Source: Heloderma charlesbogerti
Taxonomy: Eukaryota; Chordata; Lepidosauria; Squamata; Helodermatidae
DNA: 64,000 bases
Assembly: GCA_026122225.1 (NCBI GenBank)
Contig: JANEZZ010002354.1
Coordinates: 310,001 to 374,000 of the forward strand
Direction: 5' to 3'
Position 1 is the first letter of the stretch. Each line of letters begins with the position of its first letter. The notes below the pieces were generated by a model, which saw only the letters and a list, made by a program, of their open reading frames with translations, searched no databases and had not been told where the DNA came from. This document shows, piece by piece, positions 43,704 to 55,681 of this stretch. Made by a program: the position numbers and the translations under genes.

Positions 43704-43838
43704 GCAGTAAATGCCAATGCCTGCTTGCTCACTGGCTCTCTGCCTGTCACGCAAGCAAGTGGTTGCAATGATGAGAAAGAAGATGAGGAGCAGTAAGTCC
43801 TGGTAACAATGCTGGCAAGAAGAGAGACTCACTGAGAG

Positions 43839-44217
43839 CATCTCTACACCAGCCTAAAATCCTGCTTTCTGCCTCTGTTTTAAATGCAGGATCACAACGG
43901 ACTCCCTTTATATGTGCTTCCTTCCCCCCCTTCCCCCCTCCTTCTCCCCTTATCTGAGTCTTCCATACATTTCATTGGTCTGGCTCCTGTTCTGGCAGCT
44001 TTTCCTTTTCCCTTTTCACGGAGGGAACTCCAGTGGAACACAAACGGCGTGATTTGATAGCTCATTATCTCCGATCTATTTAAAAATGGAATAAAGGTCA
44101 TTTAGTGCAGGAGGCGCCCTGGAAGTCACACTGTCATCTAGAAGGTCCGCAAACTTCCGTGAGTGAGCCATCTCAATAGCAGGATAAAAGCTCCATGTGA
44201 AGAACCTCTGAGGCGCA
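43839..44217. mobile_element. Unclassified 379-bp insertion nested in group E
   Basis: It begins CATCTCTACACCAGCC and ends CCTCTGAGGCGCA. Flanks match at 7 of 8, in line with hAT. AATCCTGC and GCAGGATAAAA motifs near the ends pair loosely. Pyrimidine-rich in 43918-43950. Confidence 0.5.
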
Positions 44218-44884
44218 ACTGAGGGTGCCTTGCCCCAGGGCCATTAAAAACCTGGAGCTGGCATTGGCATGCTTATTCAGTAGTATGACCTACTGTCTTC
44301 TGTGAGACAAGTAAGTATTTATAATAAATAAATAAGTGTGCATAGGATTGCACCCTTAATGACTTTACTAGTTCTGTCAGAGCCCAAAGGGAATTATGAG
44401 GCTAGTTTCTGTCATACACCAGCATTCTCAAACTCTTGACCTTGGGAATAGGAGGTAGGACCCTGACACTGTCTTCCACCCTCTTACTGTCAGGGATGCT
44501 TGAGGAATTGATCTTTGTGAAGTCCACTAAGAACCAACAAGGTCTGTACCCCCTGGATTAAGATTGAATCAGAACCTAGCCATCCATCAGCTATGGGGAT
44601 TTGGTACTTCTTCGAATGCTGCGATGCAGTTCTTGGCTCAAAAATATATATATATGGAAACAGGTTGAAAGGTATATTTTGCACTGAAATACATTTAGAA
44701 ATGCATGTTTTGAGAGTAAAAACGTCTAGAAATATGTTGTTTGAAAGTGTAGTTTAAAATACTCTTTTAATAGGATTTAAATGTGAATTTTCACGCAGAT
44801 TAAACAATTTGCAGAAACCAGATGCAAAAGTGACACTGTCCAGAAACAGACTGATCTATCCATACCTACCCTATCTTTCTATCT

Positions 44885-45250
44885 GAAGCATTTTATTTAT
44901 TTAAAACATTTTAACACTTCATTTCCAAAGTATGTTCAAAGTGGCTACGAAACCTTTAAAAATCAATAAGACAATGGTAATAAAGAACGACATAGAAACA
45001 GACATAAAAGATGACACTGCAGATAAAATCTGAAAACAGCAGCTAAAGACTGAAAATATTGGGATCAGTCAACATACCATCGGGAGGACATTTCAGTGCA
45101 GGTACTCAGAGGTCAAATGCCTTCCTTTTTTTAGGAAAGCCATGAGAGAGGGAGCAAGGTGGGTCTCCCTAGGAAGGGAGTCCTGGAGCCTGGGTGGAGC
45201 AACCAAGAAGGCCCTCTCCCTCTCCCTAGTCCCAGCCAACCACACCTCAG
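44885..45250 (-). mobile_element. L2-like LINE 3' fragment
   Basis: ATTTATTT tail complement at about 44889, then 3' UTR, then a C-terminal coding remnant on the minus strand (GTTCCATTGCTCC-type inverse near 45195, with GGAGCAACCAAGAAGGCCCT on the plus strand). It corresponds to 24560-24680 of the L2 copy. Confidence 0.5.
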
Positions 45251-45272
45251 ATATTGGTGGTGCAACTAGGGT

Positions 45273-45330
45273 CAGTGGAGGCTGGTGACTCCAACGCCAG
45301 TGGGGTGGTAGATCGGTGCTATTGGGATGG
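45273..45330. mobile_element. Group C MITE, left-end fragment
   Basis: CAGTGGAGGCTGGTGACTCC, followed by AACGCCAGTGGGGTGGT, matches the left arm of group C; the remainder is not recognisable. Confidence 0.55.
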
Positions 45331-45753
45331 AACAAAAGCTGTCCACTCCTCCTGTTGAATGAAGGCCCCAGTGACATGTGATATTAAATGTCGTGGGTAT
45401 CTTTGTCTCACTGTAAATAGCAGCCTCTGAGAACCCCAGTCAGGATAGGGACAGTGGCATGAGGGGGGAGGGAGCTTAATCCCTCCTTCCTATGCCATGT
45501 TCTCAATGTATCTCCCTCCTGCCCAAATGCTGCAATTTGCATCAAAAGGAAAGCTCCCATCTACACCCATGAGTGAGAGGCAGAATGGCAGGGAGGGAAG
45601 GAAGACTTAACATCTAAGCTAGAGAAGGACGCCCAGGAGTCACCCTACTTGTTATGGATGGTCATGCCAGTATTCCAAGTCTTCTGGATTCATGTTCCAA
45701 GCTGAGTTCAGATAACGTTTGGCAGCATCCCAATGTATTTTGTAGACATGGAT

Positions 45754-46106
45754 CAGGAGTAGGCAACCCTTCTGAGCCATGGGCATATTTTGCCATTTGA
45801 GAAACTGTCCTGAGCACCAAGCAAAAATGGCTGCCATGGGAGGTGTGGCAAAGGACAAGTAACCTGCCTAAAAGACTGAGTACAAGGCAGCGGTGGGGAC
45901 TGGCTCCCAACACACTAAACAACTCCTTTGAATCCACAGTCTTCAGTGCCAACAGAAACCTATTTCACAGCAATCTCAGCTGCTGGCAAGGAAATGTGTT
46001 AATTTGTGTGTGTTTTTAAGTGGTAGGGGTAAGACACCTTGGTGGGTTCCAAGAAAAGTGTCCGATGGTGCATTGGTGCCCATGGGCATCATGCTGCCTA
46101 CTCCTG
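45754..46106. mobile_element. hAT MITE, group J
   Basis: Inverted ends CAGGAGTAGGCAACCC and CTGCCTACTCCTG. Flanks ACATGGAT (45746-45753) and ACATAGTT (46107-46114) match at 6 of 8. The interior matches 31831-32179. Confidence 0.65.
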
Positions 46107-46114
46107 ACATAGTT

Positions 46115-49100
46115 CATAGTCACAAGGGGATAAATCGTGCATGCAAGTCATGCATCAAATTTTAAAAAATTAATAGAATATATTTTTATATTCATAAAAA
46201 GTATGAATATAATATATTTTAAGGTATTCAAAAGTTGAACCAGTTGAGGGAGGGGATCCAAGAATGCTCCTTGCCTTGAGTGCCATTTTGTCTAGGTCAA
46301 GTCGGCGGCAGAATAACAACACAAAAACATATCACGTGATTTATTAGACACATGGATTATTAGAAACATTGATGTGATGTTTATGGGCACTGCTAGATAG
46401 TGTCAGGCCAGCATGCACGCTATTAAAGGGTCCAACAGGCCAATGAAAGACCGACTTTAGAAATGCAGTGACAGCAAGAACGGCAATGAAACCATGGGGG
46501 TCTCCTTCAGTAGAGTGCCATGAGACAAACTGAAATGTGTCAAAAGGACTTACACAAATATAGTGATGTAGATATTAAACATAGATATCCTTCATACAGA
46601 AGACACCCTCCAATTGCCCAACACCTGGTAATGTTAATGCTTATTTTATTGCCACCAAGGTGATTTTTCCCCGCAGCACTATGTACTGACCCTAGGAAGT
46701 GGAGGAATAATGGACCCAGGAGCTGGTAATAGCTATTCCGAACTAAATGGCAAATGCCATTGTGTAGTGAAATCAGTCACTGAACCCATCAATGAGAATG
46801 ACCCCCCTCCCTGCCCCCACCGCCTTCCTTATGCCTCAAGAATTTGCCATATTCAATCTTTAGGCTCTGAACCCAAATGACCTTTGAAAGGTGAATTTAT
46901 GACCATTTCATCACCCCCTGTACCAAGTTCCCCTTCCTAACAAATAGGAATAAGAAATATAGGGTAGGGATTGAGAGGGTGGGGGAAACCCCCCAGTTGT
47001 AATGGTACATTTCCAGCTAATGGTTAAAATGTCGGGGGAATAATGCATAAGTGCCGTCCTGCCCTCCAAGATGAAATCGGATGCAGCTTTGACGAGAGCT
47101 GTTGTGCCGCTCCACTTTAGCTAAAGACTCTGACACTTCCTCCTTCCCCCTTTCCAAGGCTGCCGTTTGGAACCAGCAGCCGTGTTCCCATCAGGAATCC
47201 TTCTGCCAGCTCTGTACTGTACTTCATTAGGCAGCTCTATTTAATGGTTTCAACAAAAGCCATCATTTTAGCCCAACTGCCTTGACTAAATTAAAATTTC
47301 TAATCTCTGTTTTAGTGTTCTGCAACTGATGTATACATAAGCAAAACTGGTCAACATCTGCTAGTGGGTTGGCCCAAAGTTCGGAAAAGATGTACTTCAC
47401 ATTTCTGAAGCATGTGCAAAGTAACAACGTCCTAATTCTCCGGAGAGCTCTCATGATTTTACTTCGCCATTTGTTCAGACACACTTTAGCAGCATATAAG
47501 CCATACAGTTGATTCTCCCCTTGGTTGCCGTTTTATCTGTAGTGTCATTTTGAGTAATTGGGGTATGGTAGCTGATCAACTTTCAGGTTTCTCATTGGCA
47601 GAAAGGGACTGTATTGGCACCAAGAAAGGATATGATGGGTCCTTTCGGTGCCTGAGCAAGTGTCCCTCTTTTGCACTTGGCTACCCAAGGCCGTTAGAAA
47701 ATAAGCTTAATAAAGCCTCTTAAGTGTGTGTGCATTCACTATTCCCAGCCAAGGGGTTGTGGAAAGCGAAGAAATATTTTAAAGCAATGCGAAAGATGGT
47801 AAATGTACATATTTAGCCAGTGATCTGTGAAAGTTTTTGAATTAGTTTTTAAAGCTTTGTTAAGACCAGAACGCACAGATGTTGAAAACAAGTTCAGATG
47901 TAGCGACAGATGGTATTTGATTATGAAGCAGACTGTTCATATAATACAAAGATGCTGCTTCTGCCATAGACAAGTAACTGCAGAGAGTGCGGTAGAAATT
48001 TTGGAAGCCAGAGCAGTTCAAGAGGTTCTTTGTGTGGCAATAACTTTTAACATTTTTTTCCAGCAGTGTTAGAAATCAGGATAATTTTCTTTTATACAGG
48101 CAATGCTCTCTCTCTCCTCCCCACCCCCTTCCCTGCCACGTCTGTTATTATTCCTCTTTCAGTTAGAGAAGCATCTTGTCTCTCTGTAAGTCAGAACTAC
48201 ATCACACTATATTAATGTGCAAGAAACATGCTCCTTAGATTTGTATGCCCAGATACAAAACTTGAACTGCTCTCTCTCTCTCTCTCTCTATATAACAGTA
48301 GTTTGCTCTCTTTCTCAGTTACCTATTATCATTGTCTGTTTCGCCAAAGAAATGGATAGACTTGTATGGGCACTGAATTCAAATTTCAATTTTCTCTGAC
48401 TGAGGCAGAGCCCCTTCACATTACATCTTTAGATGTACACCTACCATTTTTTAAGACTGCACCTAAAATTATGCGCGCAGGCAAAAAACGCATGTGTCGT
48501 GCTTGTCAGAGAGTCATGACTGGCTGCAGCTTGCTGTCAAGTGTACTCTCCATGCCAAAACCTGGGTTTACCCTGTGTAATGTGTGAAACAGCATGTTGA
48601 ACAGCAGTGACTCGCTTGAAAATAAATCCCACTGAAGTCAGTGGGACCCAGCAGCCAACTGAACATGCTTAGGATAAGGGGGCCAAGGTGTTCCGAGTGG
48701 TTAAAAGTTTGCCAAGCTTGAGGGGTGGGGAAATAAAATATCTGTTCTAATTTGCTGTATTACCATCACAGAATGATTAGACTGCCTGCTTCTCACAAGC
48801 CCACCCTTCCCCACCTCACCCCACTCCTAGCCATGCTAGTAGGAAGCGCTGATCCTGGACAATCAACCTGTTTACCTGCCTTGCTCGCTCTGACACTAAG
48901 GCAGTTCCTGGAAATACAGTACCAAGTTCCTCTTCCCCAAGTCCAAGAATGTGAACTGGCAGCTGAGCAGTGTAGGCGAAGCATCAAGAGTTCCAGCTTG
49001 AACCGCCTATGGTTACATAGTTCTGCTGTGCTGTGCAAGCAGTCCCTCCACGGTATATGCACTTGTCATCCTGTCAAAGCTGCTGTTTTGTAGCTCCATA

Positions 49101-49549
49101 GAGAAAAAGGTGTCCAGTTAGTGTTGGAAGGTGTCCTATATTCCTCTACCTCCACAGTTGGAGCCAGGATCTGCCTTCCACGAGAGGAACAGCTCTGCTT
49201 GCAGAAGATTCCTCCACCCAACTTTTTGGGATTCCCCTCCCCCACACACCACGGTTCACCCCGTTTATCAAGGTCTCCTGACTTTCTGTGTGGTGTTTTC
49301 AGCAGGCTGCTGTAGGAAGGAGGTGGCAAGAAAGTCCACTTCTGCCAGCGCAGTTGATCCAACCGCTTGTCGACAGGAATTCTGGACTCTTCGATCTGAT
49401 GGTAAAGCAAAACCTGTCTGCAGATGTGTATGTATGGCAAGGAAAAGCTTCTTATCCAAATCACCACCATCACTGCCACTGCTGTCTTCATCTTTTTGTA
49501 GCTGAAGCAACCCAGAAGAAGTTGGGGAGATGTAGGGGGAACTTCAAGC
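46115..49549. other. Mostly unique sequence; conserved non-coding candidate at 47200-48070
   Basis: No SINE, LINE or MITE was recognised in 47200-48070. The stretch is AT-moderate with no long clean frame. A (TC)n run lies at about 48268-48288. Overlapping frames at 48752-49690 on both strands carry no domain. I cannot name any gene here. Confidence 0.35.
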
Positions 49550-49557
49550 TCTTTTAT

Positions 49558-49865
49558 CAGGGCGTTCTACCATTAGGCAGAGTGAGGCAGTTGCCTCAGA
49601 CAGAAGATGCTGGAAGGCAAGGAGCTGCAGCGAGGCATTGGGAGGACAGGGTTGTATCTGCCATGCCCAGTCTGCCCTGTATCCCCTAAGCTAGCTTGGT
49701 GCCCTCAGGGGCAGTGGAAGATGCTGTCCCATAGCTAGTGTTGAAGTAAGATTCAATTGCCAGTCTGCTCAGCATTTGTACATGGAAGTGTGTGTGTGTG
49801 TGTGTGTGTATGTAGGGTGCATCAACTTGTCCTTTGCTGCAGACAAATATCTTGGGCCTGCCCTG
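49558..49865. mobile_element. hAT-like element, group G
   Basis: Inverted ends CAGGGCGTTCTACCATTAGG and CTTGGGCCTGCCCTG. Flanks TCTTTTAT and TCTTTGAA match at 6 of 8. A (TG)n run at 49788-49812 lies inside. Confidence 0.6.
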
Positions 49866-50217
49866 TCTTTGAAGGCCCTATGGCTATAATTCTCTGTGAG
49901 TTGAGACTCTTGTTCTTTCTTGCCATTGTTTCCTTGTCGACTTTCTAAAAACAAAGGGGTAGCCCCTGTGATGGGGAAATAGCACAGTTCATGGGACATA
50001 ACACACACTGTGCAAATGATGTGTATCAAATCACTTAAAAAAAATCTCAATTATGTAAACAATTTTCCCTAACTGCCTCACAGGATGATACGGGTGACCA
50101 AGTGCCCCAAGGACGAGAGTGCTCACTTCAGGATGGTTGGGGCATCTGGTATATGGGCTCCCTGTCTAAGAAATAACTTATAACTTGTAGTACAGACATG
50201 ACTTATGTTTTTGACCC

Positions 50218-50552
50218 CGGGACTGGCGTCTTTGAGCACCTGCTGAGGCTCACAGTCTGCTGGCAGGGAGACCCCTGCCAACCCCAAGAACCCCTGGGGC
50301 CCTGCTACATTTGATTCTTGCTGTTGCAGCCTGCTCACCAGTCTTCTCCAAGTATTTGAGCACTGACACGAGTAAGGAGAAGGAGCAGCAGCCTCCAGTT
50401 GACTTGTCCTCTCTCCTCTGGACCCAGAGGAAGAGGGCAAATAAATGGGCAGGAGTGACACTGGCAAGTAGGGGGTGGATCTGATCCATGTAGATCTGAT
50501 CCCACTGAAGGTATCTTGCTCAACAAGGCTTCAAAACCTGGAGCGGACACTG
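50218..50552. mobile_element. hAT MITE, group E
   Basis: It begins CGGGACTGGCGTCTTTGAGC and ends CCTGGAGCGGACACTG. Flanks TTTGACCC (50210-50217) and TCTGACCC (50553-50560) match at 7 of 8. Confidence 0.7.
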
Positions 50553-50572
50553 TCTGACCCCTTCAGAAATAG

Positions 50573-50891
50573 CAGGGCTGGCCTTACCATTAGGTAGAGT
50601 GAGGCAACCCTTTCAGGTGGCCATAGGGGGCAACAGTGGCAGCCCCTCAGCTGTTTCTCCTGAGCCCCCTGGCCATTCTCCTCTGCTGGAGGACAAAGCT
50701 ATGTAAGACACACGGCCTGACCTGACCTCCTAAATTAGACTACATCTCAAGTATGGTGGAGGACTTTATTCCATCACCAGCGCTGAAGTAAGATTCAGTT
50801 GCCAAGCCAGTCAATTTCTGTATGTGGCATTGGTTAGTGAGGTACCATCTCTCCTTTGCTTCAGGCAGCAAAATGCCTTGGGCCGGCACTG
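50573..50891. mobile_element. hAT MITE, group G, complete
   Basis: Ends CAGGGCTGGCC and GGGCCGGCACTG are inverted. Exact duplications AGAAATAG flank it (50565-50572 and 50892-50899). It is the best-preserved group G copy. Confidence 0.82.
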
Positions 50892-50899
50892 AGAAATAG

Positions 50900-51849
50900 G
50901 GAACTGTATTACTCCATCTTTCCTTCTTCAACCTATTCTGTGCCTTCGGGTAGCATGCTTTGCAATTCTAAATGGTGATGATTATTTTTTTGAGATGGGG
51001 AGAGACAAAAAAAGAAAAGAAAAAGAAAACCCACAACCCAAATATCTCAGGCCAAATGATGCAGGTCCAACTTGATTTAGGATTTGAGGATAGGACCCGC
51101 CTCTCTTCTTCCAGACAATTGTTAGATTTATGAAAGATTCCCTTTGGTTTTATATTGTGCTGGCACAAACTGCCGACGACGAGGGCTGTTTTGTACTAAA
51201 AGGTGTTAAACACTTGTAATAAATATTTTTCCTTATTTCCCTCAGGACCCAGTTCCATCTCTGGTTGGTGAAGCATAAAAAAGAGCTGTCATGCCCAGTT
51301 TTAATAGGCAATAGGATTTCAGGCCCCGAGAGTTGCTTCATAGTCTGGCAGTGGACATAATGAAACTGGCCACTGTTGCCACAAGATTTTCCCCATCAAG
51401 TGTTTTCCCTTGTCGCCTCCCCCAGCTGCCTGTCTGCTGCACCTATTACAAAGGAAAAGAGGGCATTTGCATTGGATCTAGCAGCGTCTCTTTATTAAGG
51501 GCTCTCTTTTTCAATGTAAATGTTTTCCAAGGGCAAGAAGCTTTCATTTCTAAAAATTAACAGTCAGTGCAAATGGAGCTGTCCTTGAACAGCATTTAAA
51601 GTAAACTCTACTGATGTCTATCATCCCCGTGCTCCTTTTAATGCACTAATTCAGCACATTGATTGCAATGCATGTGTACACGCGCGCGCACACACAAGCT
51701 GTATAGCGGCCATGCTGTCCAAATGGTAATGTGCATGGCAGATGGGGTGGGAAATGCTTAAAACAGCCTGAAGTGTTATGGAAAGTGCCTAACAACATTC
51801 CCAGCACTTGAGATTTTTTTGACAAGGCCCTGCTCCTGATTCCATTCTT
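50900..51849. other. Unique-looking non-coding stretch
   Basis: No repeats recognised from about 51100 to 51800 except a CG/CA run at 51678-51694. Possibly conserved non-coding DNA; no gene is supported. Confidence 0.35.
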
Positions 51850-52160
51850 ACAGGCCTCTAGGTTGGCCTCTACAACAAGCAGGGCCTTCTCTGTTGCAGC
51901 CCCAATGCTGTGGAACTCTTTTCCAAGAGCTGTTCATACTACCTCCTCCCCACTGCCTTTCCACAAATAGGTAAAAAAAAAGAGAAAGGAATCCTAATTG
52001 GTCTTTGAAAACTGAATTGACTTCTGTATCCCATGCTTAACAGCTATTTTGCTGTGTTCTCTCTCTCATTTTAGATAAACATTATTTTATTGTCTTTTGT
52101 AGTAAACTGTTATATATTTTATGAAGAGTAGTATAGAAATAATTTAAAATAAATAAATGC
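51850..52160 (+). mobile_element. L2-like LINE 3' end
   Basis: Coding remnant GCCCCAATGCTGTGGAACTC, followed by TTTCCAAGAGCTG, then a 3' UTR ending ATAAATAAATGC. This matches the C-terminal region and tail of L2 in plus orientation. Confidence 0.6.
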
Positions 52161-52335
52161 AATTGAAGACATGCACAAGGTCCTGTGTATGCTGGTATCT
52201 AGCTTCTCCACATTCCCATGCAATTTTTCCTGCACTTCTGGTTGCTTACTCCATGAATCAGGCATATGGAAATATTTCACGTTCATATATGCTCTAGGAC
52301 TGGGACTTTAACCCTAACATTTGCATTGGGATTAT

Positions 52336-52754
52336 CAGTGGTGTGGTGGTAACATTTCAAGTGCAGACACTCATCATGACATTCCCCATAGCTGCGCCCC
52401 CAAAGTCAGCCCAAAAATTCAGGCAGCTGTGTTGATCCATAGCAACAAACCAGTTCTAACAGTTTTCATCTCCACTAGGAGCAGTGGAGCTTTGGTAAAG
52501 CTAATGGGCCTTATCTTAACTGCCCATTCAAGACCAAGCACCTCAAAATACTTTGTATCCAACAGGGATTGCTCCTAAGAATATATTATTGCAAGGAAAA
52601 TCCATTTCCTCCAGCTACTGTGAAGACTGCAGCTAAACTCAGACAGAACAGGAAATTCTGAGAGGGTGGAGAATGGCAAATGATATCAGCATCCCTGCTC
52701 GTCAAAAAGTGCTGGCGCTCCCTCCCTGTGAGCTCTAGCTCCATTACACCACTG
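52336..52754. mobile_element. hAT MITE, group H, complete
   Basis: Inverted ends CAGTGGTGTGGTGG and CCATTACACCACTG. Flanks GGGATTAT (52328-52335) and AGGATTAT (52755-52762) match at 7 of 8. Partial relative at 10768-11013. Confidence 0.75.
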
Positions 52755-52762
52755 AGGATTAT

Positions 52763-54120
52763 TCCCAAGAGTTGCGCAGCAATGGGGTATGATCTTGTTC
52801 AGCACATCAGTCTAACAGACCACACCCTAAGCCATTGGGTACTGTGTGGCAATTCTTAGGCCAGGGCTGAGAAGACCACATGTATATGTTCCAAGTGCAT
52901 ACCTGATTCCCCTTCCCAATAATGCCCATTCAAAATAAGTTAATCAGTGGCCCCAAACTATTCTTAGGTCCAAAAAGCACTTCCGGGTTTCCTGCAGAAG
53001 AAAGAAGACAGGGTGGCGATGTTCTCGGATTCCTTCTTGCCCCATGCAGCCTCCAGAGCCACATCTCATGTTGCTCTGCATTCAACCCATTATGGATCCA
53101 GTCAGGATCCAACCCATTATGTTTTAGGTGGTTATATCAAACATTTCCAAGGAAACACCTTAACATTGCACGTGTGAAGCGGCCCTGTCAGTGCAAGTCA
53201 AACTCTACTAGGCAACATCCCAGAATCTGTTTCTCACACCATTCAGGGAACAGCTCAGCATTTCTTAATGTTGTTGCTGTCTGATGGGCCTATGTTGAGG
53301 TACTTTTAGGATTAATCCACTGGTGATTCAAAATGCTACTACATCCTTATGGATTTGGTAGGAGTCGATGTGTGCCTCTAGTCTTCAGTTTTAGACAAAC
53401 GGAGCCTAAGGTTTTTCAACAACATAAAAATTGCCATGCTTGGCCTTATCAGTGATCTCTCTGGCTCAGCATTCTGTCTACCAGCAGTGAGTAGCCATTA
53501 CTTCCATTGCTGCTGTAAAGGACCATTTTAATCAATATGGATACATAGTGAGTTTTCATTGGCTAAGAAGACTGACACATCATAAAGCCACCAGTGATCA
53601 TACCACCAAGTGATCATACCATGTGCCAGTCCCTTGGCACTTTAGCACAAGATGGATTCCATAAATGATGAGTCAAGTAACTAAAAAAAGCATACCAAAT
53701 GCTTTTACAAGATTATATCAAGGATCTGCCAAGATTGGCAGTTAAAAACACATGGCTCCACAAGAGATTGTGTCTGTAGTAGACCACCTGAAATTCCCCA
53801 CTGAGAAGGGCATTACCCATCAACTCCTAGATGTTTATGTATGAAAAACCAAGGAACCAAAGAACCAAACACTGGACTGTTCAAGTGACCAATGGGGCAA
53901 AATGTGAATTAAAACACACAGTGAAAGAACAGAATCTGTAATTTCACACTCTGTGAATTTGAATCTGGCATTGACCTATACATTTTGGATCACTAAGCTG
54001 TTTCCTGCTAAACAGAGGAAAAAAGGGAAACAGAAAAAATCACACTGAGTTGGATCCAGACTTGCCTTTCCATGAACAGAAGGGCTCCTTCCATTTGGGG
54101 AAGGAACTGGGACCCGCTAT
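52763..54120. other. Non-coding stretch, nothing recognised
   Basis: AT-rich in its second half, without recognised repeats or protein-like frames. Confidence 0.4.
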
Positions 54121-55281
54121 GCCATTTGCATGCCTGCTCTTTGCCGTGATAGGCTACGTAAATGTAGCCTATCATGGCCAAGGGCAGGGACGCAAATGGC
54201 GTCTGCTATGCCGGGCGCCGTTTGCGTGGCAGCAGACGGAAGTCCGGCTGTGGATAGGCCTGGCTGGCAGCTCCGCATACTCACCGCGGAGCAGAGCTGG
54301 CCAGGAAGGATTCCGGGGGGAGGGATGGTTCACCCCCCCCAGTGGATGCCCCAGACTGGACGGGTGAGTGGGGTTTGTACTAGGGATGTACGAAAGTCAC
54401 TTTCCTTTTACGAAATTTGATTCGCGGTGGGGGGGAGGCGCTCCGTCCCTCCCCCTGAAATTCTGGCCGAGGGGGAGGCGTCCCGTCCCTCCCCCTGGAA
54501 ATTCTGGCTGGGGGGGTGCCCCGTCCCTCCTGCCGCAAATCCTGCCAGCCGGGTCTGCAAATGGCGGCGGTTGTAGCCGCCGCCGTTTGCGTCCCTGCAG
54601 TCAGCCGTGATAGGCTACGTAAATGTTTACATAGCCTATCATGGCTGAGTTAAAAAAAAAAACATGCGCATACGCAAATGGCAGCGCTCATGGGCGCCGC
54701 GATTTGCGTACCTTATTTTGGCACGTGTAGTCTACGTAAACATTTACGTAGACTACGGCAAAAATAAGGGGAACGCTATTTGCGCTATTTGCGTTCCCCT
54801 TATTTTCGCCGTAGTGTACGTAAATGTTTACGTAGACTACACGTGCCAAAATAAGGAATGCAAATGGCGGTGCCCATGGGCGCCGCCATTTGCGTACACG
54901 CTTTTTTTTTTTTTTTTAACTCAGCCGTGATAGGCTACGTAAACATTTACGTAGCCTATCACGGTATTCTTTATAAATCTAGCCATGATAGGCTACGTAA
55001 ATCTTTACGTAGCCTATCATGTTTTTTTTTTTAACTTGGAAATGGCGGCGGTGGCAGCCGGTCGGAAGACTGGCCGCTGTCGCTACACCGCTGCCGCACT
55101 GCCGCCGGAGCCGCCACCGCCGCCAGGAAGATTCGCCCAAGGTAATTCCCATCCCAGGGGGTGGCGGGGGGGGGGTGGCAGACCATTTCGCCACCAATTT
55201 CGGGGGGCCGAATGTGCTGGCATTCGGCCTCCCCGAGATTCGTGGCGAAATTCTCTGACATCCCTAGTTTGTACACCCCTA
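54121..55281. mobile_element. Older group A element interrupted by a younger copy
   Basis: Its left part (54121-54380) holds a hairpin with a shortened loop at 54143-54178, GCAAATGGCGTC flanks and GGATTCCGGGGGGAGGG. Its last bases, GTTTGTACACCCCTA, resume after the younger insertion, ending at 55281. The left terminus is not visible. Confidence 0.6.
54381..55266. mobile_element. Hairpin-array hAT MITE, group A, largest copy
   Basis: 886 bp with ends TAGGGATGTACGAAAG and TCTCTGACATCCCTA. Exact duplications GTTTGTAC flank it (54373-54380 and 55267-55274). Five hairpins: 54602-54647 (22-bp arms, two mismatches), about 54727-54758, about 54813-54846, 54925-54964 (19-bp arms, perfect) and 54984-55021 (18-bp arms, perfect). 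A larger palindrome of about 240 bp centres near 54783 (AATAAGGGGAACGC / GCGTTCCCCTTATT). No protein is encoded. Confidence 0.9.
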
Positions 55282-55343
55282 TATTCTTAACACTTCTTCA
55301 GACTGATTGCTGAATAGGTATTATACTGAACAATGATATGGCA

Positions 55344-55681
55344 CAGTGTTGGTTCCATGGTTCTGAATGCCCTTGGGCAAGAGGCCCTCAAAGGGCCCCC
55401 TCCCTCAATGAGTCTACCTTCTCATTGTCACCCACTGTGATTGCTTCTCCTTCTCCTCTTTGCTACCACTTGCTTGCTTGGCAGGCATAGCATCAGTGAG
55501 CAAGTAGGCAGGGGCATCTATTGCTTCTCATCACCACCATACTTGTCTGGGCCAAAGTGAACAAGCAGGTTGCAGTGGTGAAGAGGAGGGGCAAGTCCAA
55601 GGGGCTCATGCCAGTGGGGCCCTGCTGGTGTGTGGGCCCTCAGCAGGTGCCTGACCATGCCTACCCTTGATTCTGACACTG
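55344..55681. mobile_element. Group E hAT MITE, inverted copy
   Basis: CAGTGTTGGTTCCATGG on the left and TTGATTCTGACACTG on the right are inverted relatives. Flanks ATATGGCA and ACAAGGTA match at five of eight. In reverse it follows 27723-28077 (GGTAGGCATGG... GAGGGCCCACAC). Confidence 0.6.

Larger units (their letters stand above)
43466..44267. mobile_element. Group E hAT-like element with two nested insertions
   Basis: It starts CAGGGCTGATGTCAAGG and ends ACCTGGAGCTGGCATTG, with flanks matching at five of eight. Group E sequence is split by a CR1 3' tail at 43641-43703 (GGACTCGATGGCCTTGCAGG... CTATGATTCTATGA). It is split again by a 379-bp insertion at 43839-44217, flanked by ACTGAGAG and ACTGAGGG (7 of 8). 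Confidence 0.6.

Noticed and set aside
48752..49689. Overlapping frames of 110-140 residues on both strands
   Set aside because: No domain, no splice-consistent pattern and no single preferred frame.
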